Of a stretch of DNA of 64,000 bases, positions 55,225-63,973 are shown one piece after another. The translations under genes and the position numbers were made by a program. The stretch is from NCBI GenBank assembly GCA_028718525.1, contig JAQULP010000003.1, positions 62,001 through 126,000 on the forward strand. The letters are read 5' to 3'. The DNA comes from Sulfuricurvum sp. Lineage in GTDB: Bacteria > Campylobacterota > Campylobacteria > Campylobacterales > Sulfurimonadaceae. Position 1 is the first letter of the stretch, and each line of letters opens with the position of its first letter. A model generated the notes under the pieces. The model saw nothing but the letters and a program-made list of their open reading frames with translations. It was not told the DNA's origin and ran no database searches.

Positions 55225-55703
55225 TGCGTATACTCAACACCGGCGGTACGTTTAACAAGCGGTATGATCCTGTTAAAGGGGAACTGTTTGTCCCTAAAGA
55301 TAATGCGGCCGTTGATTCCATCCTCCAATCTCTCGTGATTCCGATTTTTGTTGAGGGGATAGTGTATAAAGACTCGTTAGAGATGGATCATGACGACCGT
55401 TCTGCACTGGCAGATGCCATTGCCTCCTGTAAGGAACGGATCGTTATCGTTGTCCACGGTACCGATACCATGGGTGTGAGTGCCGAATACGTTTCCGGTT
55501 TCGGGATGGAGAAAGTGATTGTATTCACCGGAGCCATGATCCCCTTTAGTATCGATCCTATTGAAGCAACGGCCAATCTTGCGATGGCAATCGCGTATGC
55601 GCACACCGTTTCAAACGGTGTTTACATCGTCATGCAAGGGGTTATGGGAGAATACGGCCGCGTGAAAAAAAATAAAACGGCAGGGAAGTTTGAATATGTC
55701 TAA
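55224..55703 (+). CDS. Asparaginase N-terminal-domain protein (half-size)
   Basis: 159 residues. It has the type I/II asparaginase catalytic motifs: NTGGTF near 6-11 (first Thr), HGTDTM near 74-79 (Thr-Asp) and the Lys in EKVIVFTGAM near 94. The roughly 110-residue C-terminal domain that helps close the active site in true asparaginases is missing, and no frameshift remnant follows because the ccoI gene begins 8 bp before its stop. It may be an amidase of other specificity. Coupled to gmhB by TGATG. Confidence 0.8.
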   Translation: MRILNTGGTFNKRYDPVKGELFVPKDNAAVDSILQSLVIPIFVEGIVYKDSLEMDHDDRSALADAIASCKERIVIVVHGTDTMGVSAEYVSGFGMEKVIVFTGAMIPFSIDPIEATANLAMAIAYAHTVSNGVYIVMQGVMGEYGRVKKNKTAGKFEYV

Positions 55704-58089
55704 AGTCAAATGCGATCATTGTCATTTGGAATTTACCGATGACGTGATGATTCATGACGGGGAGTACCGTTTTTGCTGTAAAGGGTGTCAGGGGATTTTC
55801 CATCTTCTCAAGGATGAGGGGCTGGAGAGCTTTTATTCCAAAATGGGGGATACGACTCTCTCTCCGCCGACGGATCAATTTGAGGCAAGCAGCAATTTTG
55901 ATACGCCCGCGTTTACTGAGCGTTTTGTCACGACAACCAAAGAGAATCTTCTCCAGGTCTCTTTGGTGATTGAAGGGATCCACTGTGCGGCATGCGTTTG
56001 GCTGAATGAAAAAGCGCTTCACCGAATGGAGGGCGTTATCGAAGCACACATTAACTACACGAACAATAAAGCCCGTATTACCTGGAACCCGGATAGCGTT
56101 AAGCTCTCGGCCATCATCGATATGATTCGGGCTATCGGGTATAACGCATTTCCTTATGATGCATCGCTGCAAGAGGTACGGGCGAACAAGGAGCGAAAAG
56201 AGTATTATCTCCGTATGGCGGTTGCTACTTTTGCGACGATGAACATGATGTGGATTGCCGTAGCACAGTACGCCGGTTATTTCACCGGTATCACACAAGA
56301 CATCAAAACAATCCTCAATGTCGCCGAGTGGTTTTTAGCGACGCCGGTATTGTTTTACAGCGGATGGGTCTTTTATCGAGGAGCCTATTACGGGCTGAAA
56401 AATCGTTCGGTGACGATGGATCTCCTTGTCGTTACCGGATCGAGTCTGGCCTATCTGTATTCCATTTATATCACCCTTTTTGAAAAAGGGGAAGCTTATT
56501 TTGATTCGGTGGCGATGATTATCACCTTCGTATTGTTCGGAAAATTTCTCGAAGTGCTTAGCCGTAAAAATGCTGCGGATACGCTCGATATTATCGGTAA
56601 ACATATTCCGCGTGAAGTGAGTATTATCGAAGATGAAACCATCCGTACCGTTGATGTCAATGAGGTCAAAGTCGGTGACGTCATTGTTATCCGAAGCGGT
56701 GAACGTGCGGCAATAGACGGAGAGGTGCTAAGCGGAGAGGGGAGTTTTGACGAATCCAACCTTACCGGTGAATCTGAACCGATTTTTAAACGTCAAGGGG
56801 ACCGAATCATCAGCGGGACAACCAGTATTGATGCCTTGATCCATTACCGTTCAACAAAAGATTTCGCCCATTCCACCCTGTCAAATTTAGTGAATCTCCT
56901 GGAAAATGCGATGGCGCAAAAACCCTCTATCGAACAGCTGGCCAATCGGTTGTCGCAACATTTTTCCTCAACCATCCTCTTTTTAGCCATTGCAACGTTT
57001 TGGAGTTGGTTTTTTTGGCCCCACAGTTTTGACCGTTCCCTCATGGTCGGGATTTCGGTCATCATTATTGCCTGTCCCTGCGCATTAGCCCTTGCTACAC
57101 CCGTAGCCACTCTGGTCGGATTGGCTTTGGGGGCAAAAAGGGGCATTCTCTTCAAATCGGCGGCACAAATTGAGACGATGGCTAAAGCGACGATGGTTGT
57201 TCTGGATAAAACGGGAACCATTACCCAAGGACGGCCGGAAGTCGTCTATGCCAACCTCTTTCACCCTTTTGAAAAAGGTGTATTGTATACACTGGTCTCT
57301 TCGTCCAAACACCCGATTAGCCGGGGGATCATGGAATATTTGGAGCGAACCGAAGAAGCTATGGAGACTGGGGTAATCGAAGAGGCGCGTGAAATTCCGG
57401 CCCGCGGTATGGTAGGACGATCCGATGGGATGATGGTAGCCGGAGGGAATGCCCTTTTGATGCAGGAACTCGGGATTGAGGTGACGTTATCAAGTGATCA
57501 AAGCCTTTTTTACTATGCGGTCGATAACGTGCTGGTCGGGGTATATGAATTACGCGATCTCCCTAAAGAGAAAGCCTACGCGTCTATCGAGAGATTGAAA
57601 AAATCCGATCTCCGAGTCGTGATGCTGACGGGCGATCATGAAGCGGCGGCGCAAAGGGTAGCGCAGGAGGTGGGGATTGATGAGATACATTCCCATCTGA
57701 CTCCCGAGGGAAAAGCGGCGTTTATCGAACAGGCTCATCGTGATGGACATATTATTGTTATGGCGGGGGATGGGGTTAACGATTTATTGGCTCTGGCTGC
57801 CGCCGATATTGCTATCGCAATGGGAAATGGGAGCGATATCGCCATCGAAGTGAGCGATGTCGTTTTGATGAACGATTCTCTTCCATCGCTCTCCGAAGCG
57901 TTTGGAATCAGCCGTAAAACCTATGGCTTGATCAAGCAGAATCTTATCATTTCACTTTTTTATAATTCGGTTACGATTCCGTTGGCGATGATGGGATATG
58001 TTATTCCGCTGATTGCAGCGATTTCGATGTCGGTAAGCTCGCTTTTGGTTGTGGGTAACTCGATGCGGGTCCGCTGGATGTATAAATAA
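55696..58089 (+). CDS. ccoI: Copper-translocating P-type ATPase for cbb3 oxidase assembly
   Basis: 797 residues. Pumps copper across the inner membrane for cbb3 cytochrome oxidase. N-terminal cysteine-rich module (CDHCHLEF and CCKGCQGIF, about 5-40), an HMA domain with GIHCAACVW near 96, six to eight membrane helices with the metal-binding CPCALALATP near 455, the phosphorylation site DKTGTITQG near 502 and MAGDGVNDLLAL near 690. The cysteine-rich module plus HMA is typical for CcoI/FixI. ccoS follows 25 bp downstream. ATG at 55696 overlaps the previous gene by 8 bp. Confidence 0.93.
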   Translation: MSKVKCDHCHLEFTDDVMIHDGEYRFCCKGCQGIFHLLKDEGLESFYSKMGDTTLSPPTDQFEASSNFDTPAFTERFVTTTKENLLQVSLVIEGIHCAACVWLNEKALHRMEGVIEAHINYTNNKARITWNPDSVKLSAIIDMIRAIGYNAFPYDASLQEVRANKERKEYYLRMAVATFATMNMMWIAVAQYAGYFTGITQDIKTILNVAEWFLATPVLFYSGWVFYRGAYYGLKNRSVTMDLLVVTGSSLAYLYSIYITLFEKGEAYFDSVAMIITFVLFGKFLEVLSRKNAADTLDIIGKHIPREVSIIEDETIRTVDVNEVKVGDVIVIRSGERAAIDGEVLSGEGSFDESNLTGESEPIFKRQGDRIISGTTSIDALIHYRSTKDFAHSTLSNLVNLLENAMAQKPSIEQLANRLSQHFSSTILFLAIATFWSWFFWPHSFDRSLMVGISVIIIACPCALALATPVATLVGLALGAKRGILFKSAAQIETMAKATMVVLDKTGTITQGRPEVVYANLFHPFEKGVLYTLVSSSKHPISRGIMEYLERTEEAMETGVIEEAREIPARGMVGRSDGMMVAGGNALLMQELGIEVTLSSDQSLFYYAVDNVLVGVYELRDLPKEKAYASIERLKKSDLRVVMLTGDHEAAAQRVAQEVGIDEIHSHLTPEGKAAFIEQAHRDGHIIVMAGDGVNDLLALAAADIAIAMGNGSDIAIEVSDVVLMNDSLPSLSEAFGISRKTYGLIKQNLIISLFYNSVTIPLAMMGYVIPLIAAISMSVSSLLVVGNSMRVRWMYK

Positions 58090-58114
58090 AAGATTTACGT
58101 GAGGAGAAACGTTA

Positions 58115-58333
58115 ATGGATAGCTGGGTAATAGCCATGATGCTGGGTGCATCGTTGTTTTTAGGGGGGATCGCATTGGCGGCTTTTTTATGGGGTATTAA
58201 AAACGGCCAGTTTGATGACGCAACCAAAATGATGAATCAGGTACAGTATGATGATGAAGCTGAGTTGAATGATGCAGCGAATCAACAACGCAAACAAGAA
58301 GCTGCCGGTAAAAAAGAGTATAAACCTGAATAA
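58115..58333 (+). CDS. ccoS: cbb3-type cytochrome oxidase assembly protein CcoS
   Basis: 72 residues. One membrane helix (about 5-27) with FLGGIALAAFLWGIKNGQFDD, the CcoS signature, then a charged cytoplasmic tail. Needed to insert cofactors into cbb3 oxidase in other bacteria. Directly follows ccoI, as is usual. Confidence 0.92.
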   Translation: MDSWVIAMMLGASLFLGGIALAAFLWGIKNGQFDDATKMMNQVQYDDEAELNDAANQQRKQEAAGKKEYKPE

Positions 58334-58371
58334 AACGGATTTAGGAATGTAAAAAGGTGAAGAGCGGAAGG

Positions 58372-58391
58372 CTCACCGCATAGGCGGTGAG
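58372..58391 (-). terminator. Hairpin after the cytochrome c553 gene
   Basis: Eight-bp perfect stem CTCACCGC / GCGGTGAG with loop ATAG (plus-strand reading), 9 bp after the cytochrome stop and 39 bp after ccoS. It could serve both convergent transcripts. A U-run on the minus strand lies about 15 nt further on. Confidence 0.5.
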
Positions 58392-58399
58392 GAGAGGAA

Positions 58400-58696
58400 T
58401 TATTTGATTCCTGCGATGTAAGCAGCAGCAGCTTTCATATCAGCATCTGACATAGAAGCAACTTGACCTTTCATCAAAGCACCCATTCCAGCTTTGTTTT
58501 GAGTACCAGCTTTGTACGCTTTCAAAGAAGCTTCGATAACTGCAGCTGATTGACCTTTTACGATTGCTGATTTTCCAAGAGCAGCTTTTTCGAAAGAAGC
58601 ACCGTGACAAGCAGCACATTTAGCTGTTAAAGCTTTACCATCAGCAGCCATCAATGATACACCAGCGAACAACATTGCAAGAGCAATTTTTTTCAT
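58400..58696 (-). CDS. Monoheme cytochrome c553-like protein
   Basis: 98 residues from ATG at 58696 (GGAG upstream). Signal peptide MKKIALAMLFAGVSLMA, then one haem site CAACHG near 30, and Met in the MGALMKGQVASMSDAD segment as likely sixth ligand. Class I periplasmic cytochrome, a likely electron donor to the cbb3 oxidase. Base and codon use shows strong bias toward Ala and Lys codons typical of a highly expressed gene. Monocistronic. Confidence 0.9.
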   Translation of the reverse strand: MKKIALAMLFAGVSLMAADGKALTAKCAACHGASFEKAALGKSAIVKGQSAAVIEASLKAYKAGTQNKAGMGALMKGQVASMSDADMKAAAAYIAGIK

Positions 58697-58821
58697 TTGT
58701 TTTCTCCATAAAAATTTGAATGCCATTATATTCCTATCAATCTTAAAGCACTCTAACTGTTTAACCTTTAATGAAGAGTTTGTTACAATATGATACTACC
58801 TTTAGAGAAGGACATTAATCC

Positions 58822-59829
58822 ATGCGCTACAGTGATGTTGATTTAAATCGCAAAACCATTTTGATTACGGGAGGAGCGGGTTTTATCGGTTCCAATCTCG
58901 CCTTTTATTTTCAGGAAAACTATCCCGATGCCCAGGTTGTGGTTCTTGACCTTTTCCGCTCGAATTTGACCCTTTCCAACGGTAATTTGAAAAGTTTCGG
59001 CCATTTTAAAAACCTTCTTGGGTTTAAAGGTGAAGTGATCAGCGGCGATATTAACGATAAAGCTCTCCTTGAATCGCTTCAAAAAAATTATAAATTCGAT
59101 TATATTTTTCATGAAGCGGCTATTTCCGATACGACGGCGCTGGAACAGGATCTTATGATCCAGACGAACGTCAATGCGTTCAAAGATCTTCTCGATATGG
59201 CGGTAGCCCACGAAGCCAATATGATTTACGCCTCTTCGGGTGCTACTTACGGTGACGCGCAATCGCCTCAGCGTGTAGGTCGAGAAGCTCCCCAAAACGT
59301 GTACGGTTTCTCAAAATTAATGATGGACCATTTGGCTCGGCAGTATGCGCAAAAGCATGATCACATCTCTATCGTCGGATTGCGTTATTTCAACGTTTAC
59401 GGGCCGAGAGAATTTTTCAAAAACAAAACCGCTTCGATGGTGGTACAGTTCGGTCATCAGCTGTTGGCGGGGAAAAATCCGAAACTATTTGAAAACTCCG
59501 ACAAAATTCTGCGCGATTTCATCTATATCGAAGATATCATCCAAGCCAATGTCCTGGCGATGCACCCTAAAGAAAACGGCGTATTTAATGTCGGTACGGG
59601 GAAAGCGCGATCGTTCCAATCGATGGTTGATATCCTCCAAAAAGAACTTGGGACCTCCTATACGTGTGAATATATTCCGAATCCGTATATCGGACGGTAT
59701 CAATTTCATACGGAAGCCGATATCGAAACGACCCGAAACAGTTTGGGGTATGCTCCCCGCTATGAATTCGAAGAGGGGATTGCGGCATACGTACCGGAAA
59801 TCAAACGTTTGTTTGAGCAGGAACTCTAA
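58822..59829 (+). CDS. hldD: ADP-L-glycero-D-manno-heptose 6-epimerase
   Basis: Last step of ADP-heptose synthesis. 335 residues, extended SDR. NADP site ILITGGAGFIGSNLAFYFQE near 14; catalytic Ser/Tyr/Lys in YASSGATYG near 136 and YGFSKLMMD near 160. LRYFNVYGPRE near 190 is typical. Its TAA overlaps the hldE ATG by one base (TAATG). Confidence 0.94.
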   Translation: MRYSDVDLNRKTILITGGAGFIGSNLAFYFQENYPDAQVVVLDLFRSNLTLSNGNLKSFGHFKNLLGFKGEVISGDINDKALLESLQKNYKFDYIFHEAAISDTTALEQDLMIQTNVNAFKDLLDMAVAHEANMIYASSGATYGDAQSPQRVGREAPQNVYGFSKLMMDHLARQYAQKHDHISIVGLRYFNVYGPREFFKNKTASMVVQFGHQLLAGKNPKLFENSDKILRDFIYIEDIIQANVLAMHPKENGVFNVGTGKARSFQSMVDILQKELGTSYTCEYIPNPYIGRYQFHTEADIETTRNSLGYAPRYEFEEGIAAYVPEIKRLFEQEL

Positions 59830-61262
59830 TGAAAAAGTTAAATGAAACCCATCCCCATATCCTTGTTATCGGTGATTTGATGATCGACCATTATCTGTGG
59901 GGCGGATGTGAGCGTATCTCTCCCGAAGCTCCGGTTCAGGTGGTTGATATCGCCCGGGAGACAACGGTCCTCGGCGGTGCGGGAAACGTCATCAATAATC
60001 TGGTTGCTCTAGGTGCTGCTGTCAGTGTCGGCGGTGTCATCGGTGACGATGAAAACGGCAAAGAGTTACGGGCAATGCTGTCGGAAATCGGTGTAAAGAG
60101 TGAGGGGCTGATTACTCAGCCTGAGCGTAAAACATCGAAGAAAAGCCGTATCATCGCGTCCAATCAACAAATCCTGCGCTACGATAAAGAGTCCAAAGAA
60201 TCGATCGACAAGGGAAGCGAACGTGCCGTCATTTCGTATGTAATCGATGTAATCGACAGCTGCGATATCATCATCCTCTCCGATTACGGCAAAGGGGTGA
60301 TTACCGATGCGGTTGCCGGCGGGGTAATCGCTGCGGCAAAAGCGGCGGGGAAAAAAGTACTCGTCGATCCGAAAGGGAAAGATTATCGGAAATATCGGGG
60401 TGCATATCTTCTTACTCCGAATAAAAAAGAGGCTTCCGAAGCGACGGGGATTGCCATTAAAGATGACAAGAGTCTTCAAAAAGCCCTCATTACTCTCAAA
60501 GAGACGTGTGCGCTGGAATGTTCAATGATTACCCTCTCCGAAGATGGAATCGCTATTTATGATCATGAAATGCGCCGTTTCCCGACGGTGGCTAAAGAGG
60601 TTTACGATGTCACCGGGGCGGGGGATACGGTTATCGCCTCCCTCTCTTTTGCCTTGAGCAACGGGTTGAGCATCGATGAAGCGGCACCGTTTGCGAACCA
60701 CGCCGCTGCGGTCGTTGTGGGTAAAATCGGTTCGGCTACCGTGACGCTGGCTGAAATCGACGCGTATGCTTCGAGCCTCCACCAAAGCACTTCGGACATG
60801 CATATCAAAACCAAAGAGGAGATCTATCTTCTTGCCGATCGTCTGAAAGGGGAGGGGAAAAAAGTCGTATTCACCAACGGATGTTTCGACATTCTCCATG
60901 TCGGTCATGTGAAATATCTCCAAGAGGCAAAAAGTTACGGCGACGTCCTGATCGTAGGGCTTAACTCGGACAGTTCGGTACGTGAGCTCAAAGGGCCTAC
61001 CCGTCCGGTGAATCCTGAAAATGACCGTGCCTATATTTTAGCCGCACTCGAATCGGTCGATTATGTCGTCATATTTAGTGAAGAGACCCCACATGAATTG
61101 ATCAAAAATATCGCACCCGATATATTGGTCAAGGGGGGGGATTACGAGGGTAAACAGGTTGTCGGAGCAGAATTTTCCAAAGAGCTTCGACTGGTAAAAT
61201 TTGTAGACGGAAAAAGTACGACGGCTACCATCGAGAGAATTAACAAAGGACCTTTATGCTAA
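59829..61262 (+). CDS. hldE: Bifunctional heptose 7-phosphate kinase / heptose 1-phosphate adenylyltransferase
   Basis: 477 residues. The N-terminal PfkB-type kinase (about 1-320) has GGAGNVINNLVALGA near 47 and the catalytic DVTGAGDTVIASLSF near 260. The C-terminal cytidylyltransferase-fold domain (about 345-477) has VFTNGCFDILHVGHVKYL near 347 and VKGGDYEGKQV near 435. Together they carry out steps two and four of ADP-heptose synthesis. A G8 tract at 61133-61140 encodes Gly-Gly of VKGGDY. Overlaps both neighbours by a few bases. Confidence 0.95.
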   Translation: MKKLNETHPHILVIGDLMIDHYLWGGCERISPEAPVQVVDIARETTVLGGAGNVINNLVALGAAVSVGGVIGDDENGKELRAMLSEIGVKSEGLITQPERKTSKKSRIIASNQQILRYDKESKESIDKGSERAVISYVIDVIDSCDIIILSDYGKGVITDAVAGGVIAAAKAAGKKVLVDPKGKDYRKYRGAYLLTPNKKEASEATGIAIKDDKSLQKALITLKETCALECSMITLSEDGIAIYDHEMRRFPTVAKEVYDVTGAGDTVIASLSFALSNGLSIDEAAPFANHAAAVVVGKIGSATVTLAEIDAYASSLHQSTSDMHIKTKEEIYLLADRLKGEGKKVVFTNGCFDILHVGHVKYLQEAKSYGDVLIVGLNSDSSVRELKGPTRPVNPENDRAYILAALESVDYVVIFSEETPHELIKNIAPDILVKGGDYEGKQVVGAEFSKELRLVKFVDGKSTTATIERINKGPLC

Positions 61263-61840
61263 AAAAATTACTATTAAGCGCTTTGATTTCAACGGGGGCA
61301 TTTGCGGCACACCAATTGGAAGTCAATCTTAATGACAGAGAGTTGGAAGGGGGGCTTCGTTTGGATCTGGCCCGAATGGGGCAAGGGATGAACAACACCT
61401 ATGTCGGTGTCCATTTTTTAAACGGAGACAATAATAACAGTACGGTCACCGATATCAATCCCCTTATGGAAGCTTCATTTTTAGTAATGCGTCCGGTTCG
61501 CGGCGTTCCTGGATTGGAATTCGGTATGGGGGTTAAAGGGGAATACGTACGTTTTGACAACACGAACTTTGGAGCTATTCCCCTCGGTGTCGAAGGGGAA
61601 TTGAGATTGCCGGTCGATTTTATGCTCCCGGTTTTTGTCGGCGGTTCACTCTATTATGCCCCGAAAGCGTTATGTTTCGCAAAAGGGGAGAGCTATTACG
61701 AATCACGCTTGCATATGGATATCGAACCGATAGACGACGGACGTCTTGAAATCGGATACCGACGGATTGATACCGATGTTCAAAACCGTAACGTTACGTA
61801 CAATGATGCCTGGTATTTTGGATTTAAATTAGCGTTTTAG
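61256..61840 (+). CDS. YfaZ-like outer-membrane beta-barrel protein
   Basis: 194 residues. Signal peptide MLKKLLLSALISTGAFA, then alternating beta strands ending DAWYFGFKLAF, the aromatic C-terminus of outer-membrane barrels. Segments such as VNLNDRELEGGLRLD and YYESRLHMDIEP fit the YfaZ family. Role unknown. Overlaps hldE by 7 bp, so it is made with the heptose enzymes, and overlaps the convergent waaF by 17 bp. Confidence 0.78.
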   Translation: MLKKLLLSALISTGAFAAHQLEVNLNDRELEGGLRLDLARMGQGMNNTYVGVHFLNGDNNNSTVTDINPLMEASFLVMRPVRGVPGLEFGMGVKGEYVRFDNTNFGAIPLGVEGELRLPVDFMLPVFVGGSLYYAPKALCFAKGESYYESRLHMDIEPIDDGRLEIGYRRIDTDVQNRNVTYNDAWYFGFKLAF

Positions 61841-62783
61841 CCGCACGGATTACTTCTTCGGAAGTAATGCTTTTCATACACTCATGATGCCCCAACGGGC
61901 ACTCTCTTTTCATACACGGGGCACACTCCATATCGTGACGGACGATGATGCTTTTCGTGTTCATCCACTGTGAAGTCTCTTTATGGCGTGTCGGACCGAA
62001 AATCGATACCGTCGGAACCTGGTAAGCTGCCGCTACATGCATCGGACCGCTGTCGTTGGTGATAAAAAGGCTCAGCCCTCCGAGATGACTGCATAAGGTT
62101 TCAACCGATGTTTTTCCTGCCAGATTGGTGATGGCAATCCCCCCAAGACGTGATTCGATATCTTTGGCCATTTCCACTTCATTCGGTCCACCGAACAAGA
62201 CGATATCAAAACGATCGCTTAAGGCGCGTGCCACCTCCGCAAATTTTTCGGGATACCACCGTTTGGCACTGCCGTATGTTGCCCCCGGATTGATACCGAG
62301 GGTCGGACGCCCGTACGTGTGAGGCGGAATATGGAGTTTGAGCTTGCCGATAGCGAGGGGCTCTTGGCACAAGAGCTGGGCTATATCGCGGTATTGTTCA
62401 CATAAATGGGAAGGGTGTGCCGGTTTCACCGTTTGGGTAAGGAAGAGATTCGAATGCCAGCTTGAACGCCCGACGGTGATCGAAGTACCGCTCCAATAGA
62501 GGAGCAACGAGGAGTGGAGCTGATTGCGAAACGTGATGGCCATATCATGCGCTCCAAGCTCTTTGGCAAAACGGTAGGTGTTGAGGAAGCGGTTTCCCCC
62601 TTTTTTGGTTTCATCCACATAATAGCGGCTACACTGGGGATGATGTTTCAGTGCTTCACAGCTAACATACGAACCTACAATCGTGAGGCGGGCATTGGGG
62701 TGGCGCGCACACAGCGCTTCAATAGCGGGAGTGGCCATAACGGCATCCCCGAGCCAATTCGGAAGGATGACGAGAAGGGTCAT
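61824..62783 (-). CDS. waaF: ADP-heptose--LPS heptosyltransferase II
   Basis: 319 residues, GT9 family. Adds the second heptose to the lipopolysaccharide inner core. Start MTLLVILPNWLGDAVMATPA with the acceptor-loop Asp; GINPGATYGSAKRWYPEKFA near 175; SLFITNDSGPMHVAAAYQVPT near 235 binds ADP-heptose. A C-terminal cysteine set (CAPCMKRECPLGHHEC, about 291-306) is usual for WaaF. Its ATG overlaps the TGA of the upstream gene (ATGA). Confidence 0.92.
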   Translation of the reverse strand: MTLLVILPNWLGDAVMATPAIEALCARHPNARLTIVGSYVSCEALKHHPQCSRYYVDETKKGGNRFLNTYRFAKELGAHDMAITFRNQLHSSLLLYWSGTSITVGRSSWHSNLFLTQTVKPAHPSHLCEQYRDIAQLLCQEPLAIGKLKLHIPPHTYGRPTLGINPGATYGSAKRWYPEKFAEVARALSDRFDIVLFGGPNEVEMAKDIESRLGGIAITNLAGKTSVETLCSHLGGLSLFITNDSGPMHVAAAYQVPTVSIFGPTRHKETSQWMNTKSIIVRHDMECAPCMKRECPLGHHECMKSITSEEVIRAAKTLI

Positions 62784-63973
62784 AATTCATCCATGGAGGT
62801 AAGGTAATAGAGAGGGGACGGGGTGAGGACAAAGGTATCCGAAATAAAGTGTTCTCCATCGCGAAAAGTCCCCTCGACGCTGTGCGTCAGTGAAACATTC
62901 AGGGTTCCCCTTTCAACCCATTCGACGTGCAGTAGCCCTTCGGGTACTTGGGCAAGGAGGGTATGGCGACCCCGTTTTTCTCCGTATCCGACAAAGGTTG
63001 CTTTTTGCAGATGATGCAGCATCGTTTTATAAGCATGGAAAGCAGTGCGCTTACGCAGTTGTCCGTCACGGTTATCAATGAGACCGTATCCCGGAGCGAT
63101 CAATTGGTGCCAATAAACGCTTTGCGCATGCTGTGACGCAAAGGCCAGCAGGTGATAACGCACCATGAAGTCGGCATACTCTTCTTCACTGACACACTCC
63201 GTTTCGCTTGTCGGGGCATAAGGGGCCGTACCGGAAATCGGCCAATTGGTTTCGGTGATCACGATTTCACCGTTGCTTTTCGGACTCATTTGGGCGAGTA
63301 TGGCAAGGAGACGGATTTTTTCGATGAGATTAAAGCCCATTTGGGTATTTTCGGGGGCACCGCGCCGATCGACATAGAGGAGGCTCCCGAGCGCGTCGTA
63401 ACGGATTTTGGCGAGATTGAAGAGGGTATGGGCACTATAGTGGTATTCGAAATCGATGACGTTGGAGCCGATGAGTTTGAGATGGGGAAACCGTTTTTCT
63501 TTTAAGTCGTACGCAATTTTGTAAAAATCGAGATATTCGTTGACGCTGAAAAATCCCCATTTGGCACGATTGATCGTACTGCCGATGACGTAGGTGCCGC
63601 ATACCCCCTCCAACGCTTCGAAAATTTGGATCAAATGGTCACGGAGCATCAGGGGAGAGGTGATGTGTTCGCGGTCTTGGAGGAGGGCTACGGTAATCTC
63701 TTTATCGTGAAAATTTCGGATAAAAGCTAGATAGCTGTCTATGTGTTCCATTTCCCATAGGGGGATTCGGATCAGGAGCTTTTTAACACCCAATTCATTG
63801 ACCAGATAGGGGGTCGTATGGGGCTCTTTATCCGCATTGACCCCCATGCCGAAAAATGCTTCCCCGCCGATATCACGTCGTTTTAAGAAAGGGATTGCAA
63901 ATACCGCTACCGGAAGGGTAACGAGACCGATCAGGAGTGTTTTGAGCAATGAAGGGAGGACGGACCGGCGCAT
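62780..63973 (-). CDS. Glycoside-hydrolase-like TIM-barrel protein, membrane-anchored
   Basis: 397 residues from ATG at 63973. An N-terminal hydrophobic helix (about 9-27) suggests a signal anchor. The body (about 35-300) resembles a GH-A-type barrel: VITETNWPISG near 240 sits where the nucleophile Glu is expected. The usual Asn-Glu acid/base motif is not seen; GSTINRAKWGFF near 125 occupies that place. A small beta domain follows (about 330-397). The frame stays open upstream to base 64000, so the true start may lie outside the window. Translationally coupled to waaF, so probably acts in lipopolysaccharide or envelope sugar handling. Confidence 0.7.
   Translation of the reverse strand: MRRSVLPSLLKTLLIGLVTLPVAVFAIPFLKRRDIGGEAFFGMGVNADKEPHTTPYLVNELGVKKLLIRIPLWEMEHIDSYLAFIRNFHDKEITVALLQDREHITSPLMLRDHLIQIFEALEGVCGTYVIGSTINRAKWGFFSVNEYLDFYKIAYDLKEKRFPHLKLIGSNVIDFEYHYSAHTLFNLAKIRYDALGSLLYVDRRGAPENTQMGFNLIEKIRLLAILAQMSPKSNGEIVITETNWPISGTAPYAPTSETECVSEEEYADFMVRYHLLAFASQHAQSVYWHQLIAPGYGLIDNRDGQLRKRTAFHAYKTMLHHLQKATFVGYGEKRGRHTLLAQVPEGLLHVEWVERGTLNVSLTHSVEGTFRDGEHFISDTFVLTPSPLYYLTSMDEL

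Noticed and set aside
55642-56298. 218-codon open frame antisense to the start of ccoI
   Set aside because: It lies over the conserved HMA and cysteine-rich region of ccoI and resembles no family.
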